Made by a program: the position numbers and the translations under genes. From Natronorubrum sulfidifaciens JCM 14089 (lineage in GTDB: Archaea > Halobacteriota > Halobacteria > Halobacteriales > Natrialbaceae), in the NCBI RefSeq assembly GCF_000337735.1, contig NZ_AOHX01000033.1, positions 1 through 49,422 on the forward strand: a stretch of 49,422 nt of DNA, read 5' to 3'. The notes under the pieces are model-generated. The model saw nothing but the letters and a program-made list of their open reading frames with translations, was not told where the DNA came from and ran no database searches. This document shows positions 8,342-17,962 of the stretch, piece by piece. The first letter of the stretch is position 1. Each line of letters begins with the position of its first letter.

Positions 8342-8492
8342 CCTATGACATTATGGCCGAGTAACAGTTCGATGGCGCAGGCTCGAGTCTGCCGGAGATG
8401 GACACCGACGGTCGGATAACAGTGAACGCCACACCGCTTCGATCGAACGGCTACGACACGGACCGGTGTCTATCTGGTACGATACTGCCGTC

Positions 8493-8499
8493 AAAAAAA
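8493..8499 (-). terminator. Oligo-T terminator after the short cupredoxin gene
   Basis: Seven consecutive A on the plus strand are T7 on the transcribed minus strand. They begin 17 nt past the stop at 8516-8518 of the cupredoxin gene. Archaeal RNA polymerase terminates at oligo-T without needing a hairpin. Confidence 0.6.
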
Positions 8500-8515
8500 C
8501 GCCTATAGAACCGTA

Positions 8516-8974
8516 TTATTCGACCTGAAGGTCGCCGATCATCGACGTCTCGTGGGGGTCACAGACGTAGGTCGACATCTCTTCGCTGGCCGTGAAGTCG
8601 AGGAACTGGTCGTCGCCACCCTCGGAGACCTCCTCGGTCTCGAGGTCGTCGACGACGTCGCCGTCGTCGTTTCGGATCTCGATGTTGTGGGTCTGACCGT
8701 CGCCTTCGTTCCAGCCGATTGTGTAGTCTTCGCCCTCCTCGAGGACGAGGGTTGGGTTCGTGACCTCGTCGATGTCGGCGGGCTCTTCGCCGATCCAGCC
8801 AGCCGTCTCGGCGTAGAGAACGATTTCCGTGCCTGCTTCGATATCGTAGGTGTCGTCGCCGTCGTCGCCGTTACCGTTGTCGTCGTCGGAACAACCGGCG
8901 ACGAGCGCCGTCGCCGCTGCCGCACCCGTGACCTTCAGCGCCTTCCGCCGCGTGATTGGGTTATCTCGTGCCAT
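8516..8974 (-). CDS. Short Tat lipoprotein with blue-copper (cupredoxin) domain
   Basis: 152 residues from ATG at 8974 (MARDNPITRRKALKVTGAAA), with an RR signal and lipobox LVAGC (C28). A brief Asp/Asn/Gly linker leads into a cupredoxin: IEAGTEIVLYAETAGWIGEE, ligand His in QTHNIEIRN, then TYVCDPHETSMIGDL with Cys, His, Met. It is about half identical to the domain of the gene at 7649 and lies upstream of it in the same orientation, separated by a T7 terminator and a separate TATA box, so the two are tandem duplicates with their own transcripts. An upstream in-frame extension to 9019 is rejected because the TATA box at 8999-9005 lies inside it. Confidence 0.88.
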   Translation of the reverse strand: MARDNPITRRKALKVTGAAAATALVAGCSDDDNGNGDDGDDTYDIEAGTEIVLYAETAGWIGEEPADIDEVTNPTLVLEEGEDYTIGWNEGDGQTHNIEIRNDDGDVVDDLETEEVSEGGDDQFLDFTASEEMSTYVCDPHETSMIGDLQVE

Positions 8975-8998
8975 CGAGCGTGAATTAGGGCCGAGCAC

Positions 8999-9005
8999 AT
9001 AAAAA
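8999..9005 (-). promoter_or_regulatory. TATA box of the short cupredoxin gene
   Basis: TTTTTAT on the minus strand, centred 28 nt upstream of the ATG at 8974. It decides the start in favour of MARDNPIT. Confidence 0.7.
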
Positions 9006-9102
9006 TTGATATCCTCCACCTCTGCGCTGTCATGCGTTTACATACCACATTTATCGGTGGTATTTCTCACTCAGTTACCGGTCGAAATCTCGATGAGAGC
9101 GA

Positions 9103-10332
9103 TCAGATGCGATCGCAATCGTCCGCGGTGAGTTGTCGGTCACCGAACGAACGGCGGAGAAACGCCGGCGCGGCGAGGAGGGCGATCGCGATCTCGAGGC
9201 CGCCGACGGCGAGAAACGCGACGGCGTAGCCGTAGCTGCCGGCGACGGTCCCGCCGACGAGAAAGCCGGCGAGAAAGCCGAGGCTGCCGGCGATGTTGAA
9301 GCCGGCCATCGACACACCGCGTTCGCGGTCGCCGGCGATATCGGTGACCAGCGCCATCGTCGCCGGCGAGACCAGCGCACCGAGGACGCCGACGGTGACC
9401 ATCGCGACTGCGGCCGTGGCGACCGATGGCGCAGCGCCGACGGCGAGAATGCCGACGCCGTAGCACAGCGAGCCGACGACGATCGGGATCGCCCGCCCGA
9501 TCCGATCGGACAGCGCGCCCATGGGGTACTGCAACAGGGCGAACGGGGCGAAGAAACAGGCCAGTAACAGGCCGGTCGTGGCGGGCCCGAGACCGAACGT
9601 CTCCTGGAAGTACAGCGTCCCGACGAGGGCGAAAAAGCCCGCCGTCATCCGGTCGACGAAGCCGAACGTGTACGGGATCGATAGCGTCGGCCGTCGCCGA
9701 ACGCCGTGCAGCAGGGCTCGAGCGCTCCGACGACTGTTCGGTGTCCGGTCGTCGACGACCGTCACGAGCGCGCCGACGCCGACGAGCAAGACGGCGGCAC
9801 CGACCAGTGGCGCGATCGGGTCGAGTTCGGTGAGTTGGCCCCCGATGGGGGCACCGAGGGCGGCCCCGAGCCCGATCGCGATCCCTGCAGCACCCATGTT
9901 TCGGCCGTGGCCGCCGTCGAGGTCCATCAGCATGGTCATCGTCAGCGAGAACGCGCCGATGGTCATCGACCCCTGAACGACCCGCAAGAGGAGGACGCCT
10001 TCGAACGAGATCGATCCCACCGCGGGAACGACTGCAAGCGCCGCGTAGCCGACGGAACCGGCGAGCGCGCCGGCGATGATAAACGGCGTTCGCCGTCCCG
10101 TCACGTCGCTTGCGAGCCCCCAGACACCGACGAAGGCGATGTAGGCGACGAACTCGGAGACGAGAAACCACATGCTCGCATCGAGTGCCGTCGACGCGAA
10201 CGGCGAGGTCGTCGCGTCGGCTCCAAGCGTTTCTACGAGCGTCGCGACACCCGGATAGAGCAACAGCTGTGAGAACAACACGGCGAAGACGACGGCCGCG
10301 AGCACGACTCGGTCCCGGTCACTCGAGTGCAC
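9103..10332 (-). CDS. Major facilitator superfamily transporter
   Basis: 409 residues from GTG at 10332. About twelve hydrophobic helices are arranged as two halves of six, with a hydrophilic central loop near residues 190-215 (VVDDRTPNSRRSARALLHGV). The MFS loop signature after TM2 is visible as GLASDVTGRRTPFIIAG and is repeated in the second half as GALSDRIGRAIPIVVG. The substrate cannot be assigned; the family resembles drug/sugar exporters annotated simply as MFS in haloarchaea. It diverges from the lipoprotein at 10460. Confidence 0.88.
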   Translation of the reverse strand: MHSSDRDRVVLAAVVFAVLFSQLLLYPGVATLVETLGADATTSPFASTALDASMWFLVSEFVAYIAFVGVWGLASDVTGRRTPFIIAGALAGSVGYAALAVVPAVGSISFEGVLLLRVVQGSMTIGAFSLTMTMLMDLDGGHGRNMGAAGIAIGLGAALGAPIGGQLTELDPIAPLVGAAVLLVGVGALVTVVDDRTPNSRRSARALLHGVRRRPTLSIPYTFGFVDRMTAGFFALVGTLYFQETFGLGPATTGLLLACFFAPFALLQYPMGALSDRIGRAIPIVVGSLCYGVGILAVGAAPSVATAAVAMVTVGVLGALVSPATMALVTDIAGDRERGVSMAGFNIAGSLGFLAGFLVGGTVAGSYGYAVAFLAVGGLEIAIALLAAPAFLRRSFGDRQLTADDCDRI

Positions 10333-10459
10333 GGCCGATACGTTGCCACTGGGAGACTATCAACCCGTTCGTCTCGTGTGGGCGATGCGGTGTGCGTCTC
10401 CGGTCTTCGGGCCAGTCGAAAGCGATACGCTTTCGCCGCTCGGTCCCCTGTTTCTGTCG

Positions 10460-11116
10460 ATGACACCCACACGCCGACGCCTGCTCGCGGCGGGAGCGAC
10501 TGCCGGCATGGGACTCGTCGCCGGCTGTAGCGACCTCGCTCAGGAGTCGCTTGCCGCGTCTCCGGCGACCGTCTCCCCGGCGGCGCTTACGGAAACCGGC
10601 TACGGCGAACACACCGTCGATGAACTGCACATCGAGCGAACCGTCGGCCGGTTCGGACTCGAGCGAACGATCTCGGTTCGAAACTGGAACGCCGAGTACG
10701 ACCGTTCGCTCGCGCTCGAGGCACTCGGATTCGGTCGGCTGCAGATGGCCGTGGTCTCCGTGCTCAGTACGCCACAGATCGCCGTGCTCGGGCGGACGTT
10801 CAACCCCGTCGGCGAGTACTCGACGGACGAACTCGTCGCCCTGATTCAGGACCGCTACGCCGAACTCGAGGCCGTCCAGTACGTCGACGAGGAGCCCGTT
10901 TCGGTGCTCGGCAGTGAGACGACGCTGGCTCGCTATCGAGGGCGTGCGCGACTGGTTTCGGCCGGAACCACGCTCGAGGTCACCATGCTGGTCAGCCAAG
11001 CCGTCGAGCACGGCGACGATTTCGTGGTCTGTGTCGCGGTCTTCCCTCGGTCGGGGAACGTCGACGCCGAGCGCGAGGCGGTCAGAACGCTGCTTGCAGG
11101 TATCGAACACGGATGA
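10460..11116 (+). CDS. DUF6517-like lipoprotein
   Basis: 218 residues from ATG at 10460 (MTPTRRRLLAAGATAGMGLV), with Tat-type RRR signal and lipobox LVAGC. The mature part holds 'SPAALTETGYGEH', a beta-rich core (TISVRNWNAEYDRSL, ARYRGRARLVSAGTTLEV) and 'VVCVAVFPR'. The arrangement matches what I recall of the haloarchaeal DUF6517 family, exported lipoproteins of unknown role. The upstream in-frame extension lacks a signal and is discarded. A possible promoter lies in the 127-nt divergent region with the MFS gene. Downstream, metY starts 155 nt later. Confidence 0.78.
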   Translation: MTPTRRRLLAAGATAGMGLVAGCSDLAQESLAASPATVSPAALTETGYGEHTVDELHIERTVGRFGLERTISVRNWNAEYDRSLALEALGFGRLQMAVVSVLSTPQIAVLGRTFNPVGEYSTDELVALIQDRYAELEAVQYVDEEPVSVLGSETTLARYRGRARLVSAGTTLEVTMLVSQAVEHGDDFVVCVAVFPRSGNVDAEREAVRTLLAGIEHG

Positions 11117-11271
11117 GGTGCGAAGAGAGCGGTAACCCGTCCGTCTACGGGTCGCTCGAGCCCGCTCTGCGTAACGGAAACGGGCGGGACGTGTGTGAAC
11201 GCGACCGAATCGACTACGGTTTTTGCCGTTACTGCGACGCATATGAATCTGCAGGAGTATGCATACTAAAC

Positions 11272-12615
11272 ATGAGCGACGACGCAAGCGACGGGACGAA
11301 CACAGGCTGTCCCGAGCGCGGCCTCGGGACACGAAGCGTCCACGCCGGACAGTCCCCCGACCCGGAGACGGGGGCGATGGCACCGCCGATCTACCAGACG
11401 ACATCCTACGTCTTCGACGACGCCGACACCGCCGCTGAACGCTACGCCTTGGAGGACGACGGCTACATCTACTCTCGGATCGCCAACCCGACCGTCACGG
11501 TCCTCGAGGACCGACTCGCCTCGCTCGAGGGCGGGGCTGGTGCAGTTGCAACGGGCAGCGGTATGGCGGCCCTCGACTCTGCGGTTCTCATCCTCGCACA
11601 GGCGGGCGACAACGTCGTCTGTTCGACGGACACCTACGGCGGGACGACCGCCTACTTCTCGAAGACGGCGAGCCGTCGGAACATCGAACCACGATTCGTC
11701 CCTACCCTCGAGTACGACGCCTACGAGGAGGCGATCGACGACGACACCGCGTTCGTCCACGTCGAGACGATCGGCAACCCGTCGCTCGTCACTCCCGATT
11801 TCGAGCGCGTCGCCGAGATCGCCCACGACAATGGTGTCCCCCTTGTCGTCGACAACACCTTCGCGACGCCGGCGCTGTGTCGACCGCTGGAACACGGCGC
11901 GGACGTCGTCTGGGAGTCGACGACGAAATGGCTCCACGGTTCGGGGACGACGGTCGGCGGCGTCCTCGTCGACGGTGGCTCGTTCCCGTGGGGCGAGCAC
12001 GGCTACGACGAGATCGCCGGCCAGAACCACGCCTACCACGACGTCGATTTCTCGCGGGATTTCTCCGACGCCCCCTTCGCCGCCACGGCTCGCTTCCGGT
12101 CGCTGCGCAGTCTCGGCAACCAGCAGTCACCTTTCGACGCGTGGCAGACCTTACAGGGCCTCGAGTCGCTGCCCCTCCGAGTCGAAAAACACTGCGAGAA
12201 CGCCGCCATCGTCGCCGAGTACCTCGACGACCACGACGACGTCGCCTGGGTCACCCACCCCGGCCTCGAGGACCACCCAACCCACGACAACGCCACGAAC
12301 TACCTCAACGACTTCGGCGGCATGGTCGCGTTCGGCCTCGAAGCAGGGTACCAGGCAGGCAAGACCTTCTGTGAGAGCGTCGAGGTCGCTTCCTTCCTCG
12401 CGAACATCGGCGACGCGAAGACGCTCGTCATCCATCCCGCGAGTACGACCCACGGACAGTTGACCTCCGCAGAGCGCGAAGAAGCGGGCGTGACCGACGA
12501 CTTGATCCGGATGTCCGTCGGCATCGAAGACCCCGAGGACATTCTGGCCGACCTCGAGCAGGCGATCGAGACGGCGACACGAGCCGCGACCGTCGCAACG
12601 AGCGAGGACTGCTAG
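11272..12615 (+). CDS. metY: O-acetylhomoserine sulfhydrylase / cystathionine synthase-type enzyme
   Basis: 447 residues from ATG at 11272. It joins O-acetylhomoserine with sulfide (or cysteine) to form homocysteine (or cystathionine) for methionine synthesis. Fold-type-I PLP features are present: [19 protein letters not shown], 'YSRIANPTV', [14 protein letters not shown], the cofactor aspartate in VVDNTFATP (D194) and the Schiff-base lysine in [17 protein letters not shown] (K219). Length and the '[10 protein letters not shown]' segment favour the O-acetylhomoserine aminocarboxypropyltransferase branch over CGS. An ATATGA element 28 nt upstream supports the start. The stop is 2 nt before metX, so the two form an operon. 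Confidence 0.93.
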   Translation: MSDDASDGTNTGCPERGLGTRSVHAGQSPDPETGAMAPPIYQTTSYVFDDADTAAERYALEDDGYIYSRIANPTVTVLEDRLASLEGGAGAVATGSGMAALDSAVLILAQAGDNVVCSTDTYGGTTAYFSKTASRRNIEPRFVPTLEYDAYEEAIDDDTAFVHVETIGNPSLVTPDFERVAEIAHDNGVPLVVDNTFATPALCRPLEHGADVVWESTTKWLHGSGTTVGGVLVDGGSFPWGEHGYDEIAGQNHAYHDVDFSRDFSDAPFAATARFRSLRSLGNQQSPFDAWQTLQGLESLPLRVEKHCENAAIVAEYLDDHDDVAWVTHPGLEDHPTHDNATNYLNDFGGMVAFGLEAGYQAGKTFCESVEVASFLANIGDAKTLVIHPASTTHGQLTSAEREEAGVTDDLIRMSVGIEDPEDILADLEQAIETATRAATVATSEDC

Positions 12616-12617
12616 CC

Positions 12618-13829
12618 ATGACAACCAGAGACACTGTCGATCTCGGCGAGTTCCAGTTCCTTTCCGGTGAGTCGATCCCCTCCCTCGAGGTCGCCTACGA
12701 GACCTACGGCGAGTTCACTGGCGACAATGCGGTGCTGGTCTGTCACGCATTGACCGGCAGCCCCCACGTCGCCCGTCGGCCCGACGCCGGTGGTGACACC
12801 GCCGGCCAAGCGCGGGCCTGGTGGGGCGACGTCGTCGGTCCTGGGAAAGCGATCGACACCACCGAGTACTACGTCGTCTGTGCGAACGCGCCGGGCTCGT
12901 GTTATGGCACGACGGGGCCGGCAAGCGAGAACCCCGAAACTGGCGAGCCTTACGGCACCGACTTCCCACCCGTCACCGTCGGCGACTGGACGCGCTCGCA
13001 GCGTCGGCTGCTGGATGAACTCGGCGTCGGCCGACTCCACGCCGTCATCGGCGGCAGCGTCGGTGGCATGAACGCCCTCGATTGGCTGCGACGGTTCCCC
13101 GACGACGTCGATCGGGCGGGTGCCGTCGCCACCGCCGCCCGACTCGACCCGCAGTGTCTCGCGCTCGATACGGTCGCCCGCCGGGCGATCACCAGCGATC
13201 CCAACTGGAACGGCGGCCACTACTACGGCGGCCCCGAACCCGAAGACGGACTCGCACGCGCACGCCAGATCGGCCACATCATGTATCTCTCGAAGCCCTC
13301 GATGGCCCGGAAGTTCGGCCGTCGCTCCGCGGGCCGTGAGACGGTTCGCGAGGAGCCACCGGACCCGGCGGCCGCCTTCTTTCCCTACCGAGAGGTCGAG
13401 TCCTACCTCGATTATCAGGCCGACAAGTTCACCGACCGCTTCGACGCGAACAGCTATCTCTACATGACCCGTGCGATGGACGACTTCGATCTCTCGGCGG
13501 GGTATGAGTCCGATGCCGACGCGCTGGCGGCGTTCGAGGGTGAGCTGCTGCTCATCTCGTTTACCGGCGACTGGCATTTCACCGTCGAGCAGTCGGAAGC
13601 GCTGGCCGAGGCCTGCCGCGAGGCCGACGTCGACGTCGCCCACCACGTCGTCGAATCCGACCACGGCCACGACGCGTTCCTCGTCGAACCCGAAAAAGTC
13701 GGCCCGCCGCTTGACGAACTGCTCGAGGACGGACTCGCCGGACGGACGATTACTGATACGGCACCTGAACCCGACCTCGAGGACACAGACTCGTTCGCGC
13801 CGGTGCATACGAGTCTCTTTTCAGAATAA
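12618..13829 (+). CDS. metX: Homoserine O-acetyltransferase
   Basis: 403 residues. It makes O-acetylhomoserine from homoserine and acetyl-CoA, the substrate of the preceding metY product. The alpha/beta-hydrolase fold is shown by the nucleophile elbow [10 protein letters not shown] (S147), the oxyanion region [11 protein letters not shown], '[13 protein letters not shown]', and the catalytic histidine in [10 protein letters not shown] (about H351). The GxSxGG and S-x-x-x-M-N arrangement match MetX rather than the ordinary esterases. A short lid (residues about 210-290) carries [20 protein letters not shown]. The start lies 2 nt after the metY stop (translational coupling). No regulator is seen. 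Confidence 0.94.
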   Translation: MTTRDTVDLGEFQFLSGESIPSLEVAYETYGEFTGDNAVLVCHALTGSPHVARRPDAGGDTAGQARAWWGDVVGPGKAIDTTEYYVVCANAPGSCYGTTGPASENPETGEPYGTDFPPVTVGDWTRSQRRLLDELGVGRLHAVIGGSVGGMNALDWLRRFPDDVDRAGAVATAARLDPQCLALDTVARRAITSDPNWNGGHYYGGPEPEDGLARARQIGHIMYLSKPSMARKFGRRSAGRETVREEPPDPAAAFFPYREVESYLDYQADKFTDRFDANSYLYMTRAMDDFDLSAGYESDADALAAFEGELLLISFTGDWHFTVEQSEALAEACREADVDVAHHVVESDHGHDAFLVEPEKVGPPLDELLEDGLAGRTITDTAPEPDLEDTDSFAPVHTSLFSE

Positions 13830-13939
13830 GGGTCGCTCACCGACACGACCGGCTTTGTTATCGATGATGATAATGCTGAGCGACGCTCCTCTCACGTGAT
13901 AACGCGACAGAAAGTACAGCAGGATAGAATATATAGAAA

Positions 13940-13946
13940 TATATAA
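13940..13946 (+). promoter_or_regulatory. TATA box of the membrane protein at 13972
   Basis: TATATAA is centred 28.5 nt before the ATG at 13972, inside an AT-rich run from 13925. A second ATATA copy just upstream (13930-13934) may be an alternative box. Confidence 0.65.
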
Positions 13947-13971
13947 CGTCTGTTCCTTTGATGTATCACTG

Positions 13972-14748
13972 ATGGCAGATAATAGTCAACTCGAGTACGA
14001 CGACGACGAACAGACAAACGAACAGCCGACACAGCGCGTGGCGACCGGACAGGACGCTGATCTGCCGTTCAAGCAGGGTGCAGTATTCGGTGCGATCGCA
14101 GTCGTTCTCTCGTATTTCGCACACCTCTTCTCGACGATCGTTTCGACCGCACAGACGACTCCAGCGACGTACACCGATGATGGGTCGCTGGTCGTCACGG
14201 AGATGGTTGCCTCCTGGGAAGCCGCTGGCTGGAGCTACCTCGCTGCGTTCGGGACTGGATTCGAGGCAGAGGGCGAACCCGCAACGCTTGGCGATGCGCC
14301 GAACCACGCCGCTGCGGCCGCGTCCCCACCGTTCTTTCTGATCGACACGGCGCTGTTCCTGCTCACTGCCGGTCTGGTGGTCGGGGCCGGATATGCGATC
14401 GCCACGTACGTCGACGCCGACGACGCTGTTGGGGCAGTGAAAGCCAGCGTGACGGTCGTTCCAGTGTATCTGGTGTTTGCGGTGCTTGCCGCGTTCCTGA
14501 TGACGACCACCTACAGTGATCCGGCACTCGTCAGCAGTGTCTTCGACAGTGTCGGTGCACTCGAGGCTGAGTCATTCCTAAACGATTCGGGTGAGGTCAC
14601 GGGCGAGATTACGTTCGGTCCGGCGACCATGAGCGCGATTCTCCTTGCTGGACTCGTCGTTCCTGCCGTCCTCGCGGCTATCGGTGGCGTGTTAACCCAG
14701 CGTCAGGATGCCCTCGAGACGCTGATGGCGAAAGCCACCGATCGCTAA
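13972..14748 (+). CDS. Multipass membrane protein, unknown function
   Basis: 258 residues. An acidic N-terminal tail of about 33 residues (YDDDEQTNEQPTQ) is followed by a first helix at about 38-60, an extracellular region with TPATYTDDGSLVVTEM, and further helices at about 120-145, 155-180 and 220-245, with Ala/Val-rich faces. It resembles haloarchaeal 'transporter-like' membrane proteins of unassigned DUF. I do not recognise a conserved catalytic residue. A strong TATA box lies 28 nt before the ATG. It converges with the gene at 14805. Confidence 0.6.
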   Translation: MADNSQLEYDDDEQTNEQPTQRVATGQDADLPFKQGAVFGAIAVVLSYFAHLFSTIVSTAQTTPATYTDDGSLVVTEMVASWEAAGWSYLAAFGTGFEAEGEPATLGDAPNHAAAAASPPFFLIDTALFLLTAGLVVGAGYAIATYVDADDAVGAVKASVTVVPVYLVFAVLAAFLMTTTYSDPALVSSVFDSVGALEAESFLNDSGEVTGEITFGPATMSAILLAGLVVPAVLAAIGGVLTQRQDALETLMAKATDR

Positions 14749-14804
14749 CGTCATCGATCACGAACTGCCGAACCAGCCGGTGACGGTTTGGTTTGTACGG
14801 AAAA

Positions 14805-15218
14805 TCAGTCTGCAGGTGTTTCCGTCGTGTGCTGGTAGCCGTGTTGCTGGCCGTATGCAGCGTCAGCAGCGACGTACTGTTCGACAGCTGACGACGAGCC
14901 GAAACTGCCGAGCCAATGTCGCAGATCGTGGATGAACAGAGCCGGGCTTTCCATGCGGAACAGTCGCAGTGAAATGGCGATACCACCCGGCGAGCGGATC
15001 AGCGCGATCAGCGACCACATCGTCCCGGCTGCGAACGCACCAATAGCGGAAAAGGTCATGCCGAGCGTCGCGAACGTCACCCCGTAGACGAAGCCGATCC
15101 CCATCGACGGAAGACTCGTCCCGAGCGGAACGCGCGCACTGGCGTCGCGAAGCGTCGGCGCGAGAAAGATGATCGAAAGGCCACTGCCGAGCATGAACAC
15201 AAGGTCTTGCCACATCAT
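14805..15218 (-). CDS. Small membrane protein, unknown function
   Basis: 137 residues from ATG at 15218 (MMWQDLVFMLGSGLSIIFLA). Three hydrophobic stretches at about residues 5-20, 33-55 and 57-75, then a polar C-terminus (FIHDLRHWLGSFGSSS) that is probably extracytoplasmic or cytosolic. A TATA-like element (plus strand GTTAATAGG, 15240-15248) lies about 27 nt upstream, which decides against the longer in-frame start at 15263. Similar short membrane proteins are common in haloarchaea without known role. Confidence 0.6.
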   Translation of the reverse strand: MMWQDLVFMLGSGLSIIFLAPTLRDASARVPLGTSLPSMGIGFVYGVTFATLGMTFSAIGAFAAGTMWSLIALIRSPGGIAISLRLFRMESPALFIHDLRHWLGSFGSSSAVEQYVAADAAYGQQHGYQHTTETPAD

Positions 15219-15326
15219 ACAACCACTTACTCGGCCCCGAGTTAATAGGCTTCTCGGTATCAAAAACGGCTCTCGAGCCCGATTTTCGCCGAGAGAAGAT
15301 GTTCGTCCGAACTGGGAAACGAGTCG

Positions 15327-15983
15327 TTACTGATCGGCGACCGGGAGGACGTCGGCCTCGAGCAGCTCCGCTCGGGCCTCGTCCATCGAGGTCACGACGA
15401 CGTCACAGTGGGGTTCGACCGCCGGCTTGGGTGCGAAGCCGATCGCGAGGCCGGCGACGTTCAACATCGGGAGGTCGTTTGCGCCGTCACCGACGGCGAC
15501 GGTGTCTTCCATGTCGGCGCCGACGTCTTCGGCGAGGTTCTCGAGGGCGTCGTCTTTGGTGCCTTCGATGAGTGGTCCGTCGACGTCGCCAGTCAGTTCG
15601 GTTTCGTCGTCGGTCATCGGGAGTCGGTTCGAGACGATGTGATCAACGGTGGCTCCCTCGCGCTCGAGAGCGGCCGCGACGCCGCGTTCGAAGCCGCCGG
15701 TGAGGATCGCGGTCGTCACGCCGGCGTCGTTTAGCTCCTCGATCAGGTCGGCTGCACCCTCGCGGAGTTCGACCTGATCGTACGCCGCCTCGGCCTCGTC
15801 GGCCGGCAGGCCCTCGAGGAGGGCGGCCCGCTTGCGGAGGCTCTCGGCGTAATCGATCTCGTCGTTCATCGATTGCTCGGTGATCTCGGCCATCTCGTCG
15901 GCGACACCGCAGCGATCGCCGAGCAGTACGGTCATCTCGGAGTCTGAAAGCGTCCCGTCGAAGTCGAAAGCGACGACTGTCAT
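15327..15983 (-). CDS. serB: Phosphoserine phosphatase
   Basis: 218 residues. HAD-superfamily hydrolase that converts phosphoserine to serine, the last step of the phosphorylated serine pathway. Motif I is DFDGTLSDSE (nucleophile D7, acid D9); motif II lies in TAILTGGFERGV; the motif III lysine is in 'IEGTKDDAL'; motif IV is VAVGDGANDLPML. The cap region (residues 20-80) has the alpha-helical form of SerB (EQSMNDEIDYAESLRKRAAL). Pairing with serA 4 kb away supports the role. A TTTATT-type element (plus AATAAAC near 16008-16014) lies about 27 nt before the ATG. Confidence 0.93.
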   Translation of the reverse strand: MTVVAFDFDGTLSDSEMTVLLGDRCGVADEMAEITEQSMNDEIDYAESLRKRAALLEGLPADEAEAAYDQVELREGAADLIEELNDAGVTTAILTGGFERGVAAALEREGATVDHIVSNRLPMTDDETELTGDVDGPLIEGTKDDALENLAEDVGADMEDTVAVGDGANDLPMLNVAGLAIGFAPKPAVEPHCDVVVTSMDEARAELLEADVLPVADQ

Positions 15984-16055
15984 CGAGCGCTGCTTGTCGC
16001 GCCCCGAATAAACCAGTTCAGGTTTTCGTCTGTGCTGTCGTGCGCTGGCCGACTC

Positions 16056-16511
16056 CTACTCGTCGTCCTCGACCGGCGTCTTCACGATCGTTACCGGTCG
16101 CGAGGCCAGTCGTGCGACACGATCGGTGACGCTTCCCAGCAGCCGGCGGTACTCGCCCGAGCGGGCTTTCGACCCCATCACGAGCAGGTCGACGTCTTCG
16201 TCGTCGGCGTACGCGAGGATCTCCTCGTGTGGCGCGCCGTGTCGGACGGCTGTCGCCGGCTCGAGGCCAGCCTCGCGTGCCGCCTCGGCGGCCGACTCGA
16301 GGGCCTCCTCGCCTTCTTGCTCGAGGGCGGACTCGAGGCCTTCGAACTCGTGGACGTACTCGTCGCCGGTGTAAGAGCTGTAGACGTCGCTGTCGACGAC
16401 GTACAGCAGGTGGAGTTCGGCACCGCTTGACTCCGCGACGGCGATTGCGTGTTCGGTTGCCAGTTCCGCCCCTTTCTCGGCGTCCGTCGGAAGGAGAATG
16501 CGGTCGTACAT
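16056..16511 (-). CDS. Universal stress protein (UspA family)
   Basis: 151 residues, one Usp domain. It begins MYDRILLPTDAEKGAELATE and ends with the ATP-binding motif G-x2-G-x9-G-S-type in MGSKARSGEYRRLLGSVTD and 'RLASRPVTIVKTP'. Members bind ATP and accumulate in stress, but the physiological task of this copy is unknown. A TATTTTAG box at 16533-16540 (minus strand) is centred 26 nt upstream, so expression is leaderless. Confidence 0.92.
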   Translation of the reverse strand: MYDRILLPTDAEKGAELATEHAIAVAESSGAELHLLYVVDSDVYSSYTGDEYVHEFEGLESALEQEGEEALESAAEAAREAGLEPATAVRHGAPHEEILAYADDEDVDLLVMGSKARSGEYRRLLGSVTDRVARLASRPVTIVKTPVEDDE

Positions 16512-16532
16512 CGACAGTTCCTACGTGACGAA

Positions 16533-16540
16533 CTAAAATA
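16533..16540 (-). promoter_or_regulatory. TATA box of the Usp gene
   Basis: TATTTTAG on the minus strand, centred about 26 nt upstream of the ATG at 16511. Confidence 0.6.
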
Positions 16541-16623
16541 AGAATCGGTGCCAGTTCGCTCCGTGAGAGACCGGTAACTCGTCTGATCTGACGAGTCGTG
16601 CTCGATCACCTGACGATGGGGGC

Positions 16624-17814
16624 TCAGTCACGATCGGGTGCCGGCTCATCCGTGGCCAGTCGTTCGTCGAACTCGTGGCTGGTGTCCGATGGCTCCTCCA
16701 GAAAGCTGAGTTCCCGCTGTGGGAACGGGATCGTAATGTCGGCCTCGTCGAAGGCGTCATAGACGCCTCGATTGATGCTGTCGAGCGCGCGTTTTTCGAC
16801 CAGCGGATGGTTGATGTAGGCCCGGAGTTCGAAGCCAAGCGCGGAGTCGCCGAACTCAGCGAAGATCACTCTCGGCGTCGGCGTGTCACGGACGAACTGA
16901 CACTCTTCACAGACCTCGAGGACGAGTTTCTCGACGGTCTCGTAGTCGGTTCCGTAGGCGGCCGTGATCGGCACCCGAAGTCGCATGTGGCGCTGTGGTG
17001 CGCTTTCGTTGACCACCTGTGAGGAGTTCAGGATCGCGTTCGGCACCGTTACGAGCAGGTTGTCCTCGGTCAGGACGGTCGTGCTTCGAATGCCGACGTC
17101 GGTGACCGTCCCGCGCATGTCGTCTTCGACTCGGATCACGTCGCCGACTTTGTACGTGTTGTCGAAGTACAGCGCGACGCCGCCGATCAGGTTGCCGATC
17201 GCATCCTGGGCGGCAAAACCGATTACGATCCCGAGGATGCCGGCCGAGGCGAGAAAGGGGGTGAGATCGAGGTTCCAGATCGAGAGCAACAACAGGACAG
17301 CACCGCCGACCACGGTAATCGTCCAGAGGTTCCCGAACATCGGTGCAAACTCGTACCCCGACTGGCCTTCCTGAAGCACCTCGATCCAGCGACGGCCGAT
17401 CCGGATCGACGCTCGAGCCCAGAGGATAACCAACACCGTGGCGATCCCGCCAACGATCAGCGTCGTCGACTCGAGGAGATCGAGCACGAGCAAGCTGAGA
17501 TACACCCCGAGCAAGGCGATCGAGATCGCAAGCGGGGTGTGAACTTCGACAAACGCCGCGCGACCGAACGTCGTCTCGGCGGTCTCGCCGTCCAGATACC
17601 GACGGCTCCCCCACTGGACGAACCGGGCCAGCAGGACCGAACCGATCAGGATGAGCGCGACCAGCAGCCAGGATTGATCGATGGCCCCGAATCCACTCCC
17701 GAACAGGGCCGGGCGCGTCGCCGGCCAGACGGGCAGTGCGCTGTAACCCGTCGACTCGAGCGACGCTGGAGCGGCGTCAGCGACTGGCCACGTGCCGACG
17801 GGCGGAGCAGACAT
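16624..17814 (-). CDS. MscS-family mechanosensitive channel
   Basis: 396 residues from ATG at 17814 (MSAPPVGTWPVADAAPA). A periplasm-facing start is followed by helices at about 45-65, 85-110, 115-135 and 165-185, then the pore helix PFLASAGILGIVIGFAAQDA. The MscS core follows: NLIGGVALYFDNTYKVGDVI, the beta domain and the C-terminal alpha/beta region with RELSFLEEPS. It opens on membrane tension to release solutes, important for osmotic downshock in a halophile. The ATG at 17814 begins the protein just before the family homology; the longer 5' extension lacks conserved sequence. It diverges from the DMT exporter. Confidence 0.92.
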   Translation of the reverse strand: MSAPPVGTWPVADAAPASLESTGYSALPVWPATRPALFGSGFGAIDQSWLLVALILIGSVLLARFVQWGSRRYLDGETAETTFGRAAFVEVHTPLAISIALLGVYLSLLVLDLLESTTLIVGGIATVLVILWARASIRIGRRWIEVLQEGQSGYEFAPMFGNLWTITVVGGAVLLLLSIWNLDLTPFLASAGILGIVIGFAAQDAIGNLIGGVALYFDNTYKVGDVIRVEDDMRGTVTDVGIRSTTVLTEDNLLVTVPNAILNSSQVVNESAPQRHMRLRVPITAAYGTDYETVEKLVLEVCEECQFVRDTPTPRVIFAEFGDSALGFELRAYINHPLVEKRALDSINRGVYDAFDEADITIPFPQRELSFLEEPSDTSHEFDERLATDEPAPDRD

Positions 17815-17962
17815 CTGTGTCGGTAACGCGTAGTTAACCGAGTGGTAAATACTGTCTGATGTCCGTGGCTGGCCGAACCTGTCGGCTGCATACCACAACG
17901 TTGACCCAGCAGCCGACCCCAGTATCGCCGATGGCAGCCTCGTCGGACTCGGAGGTGCGGTG

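Noticed and set aside
15299-16609. Plus-strand frames opposite serB and the Usp gene
   Set aside because: They are Arg-rich shadows; the minus-strand proteins carry HAD and Usp motifs.
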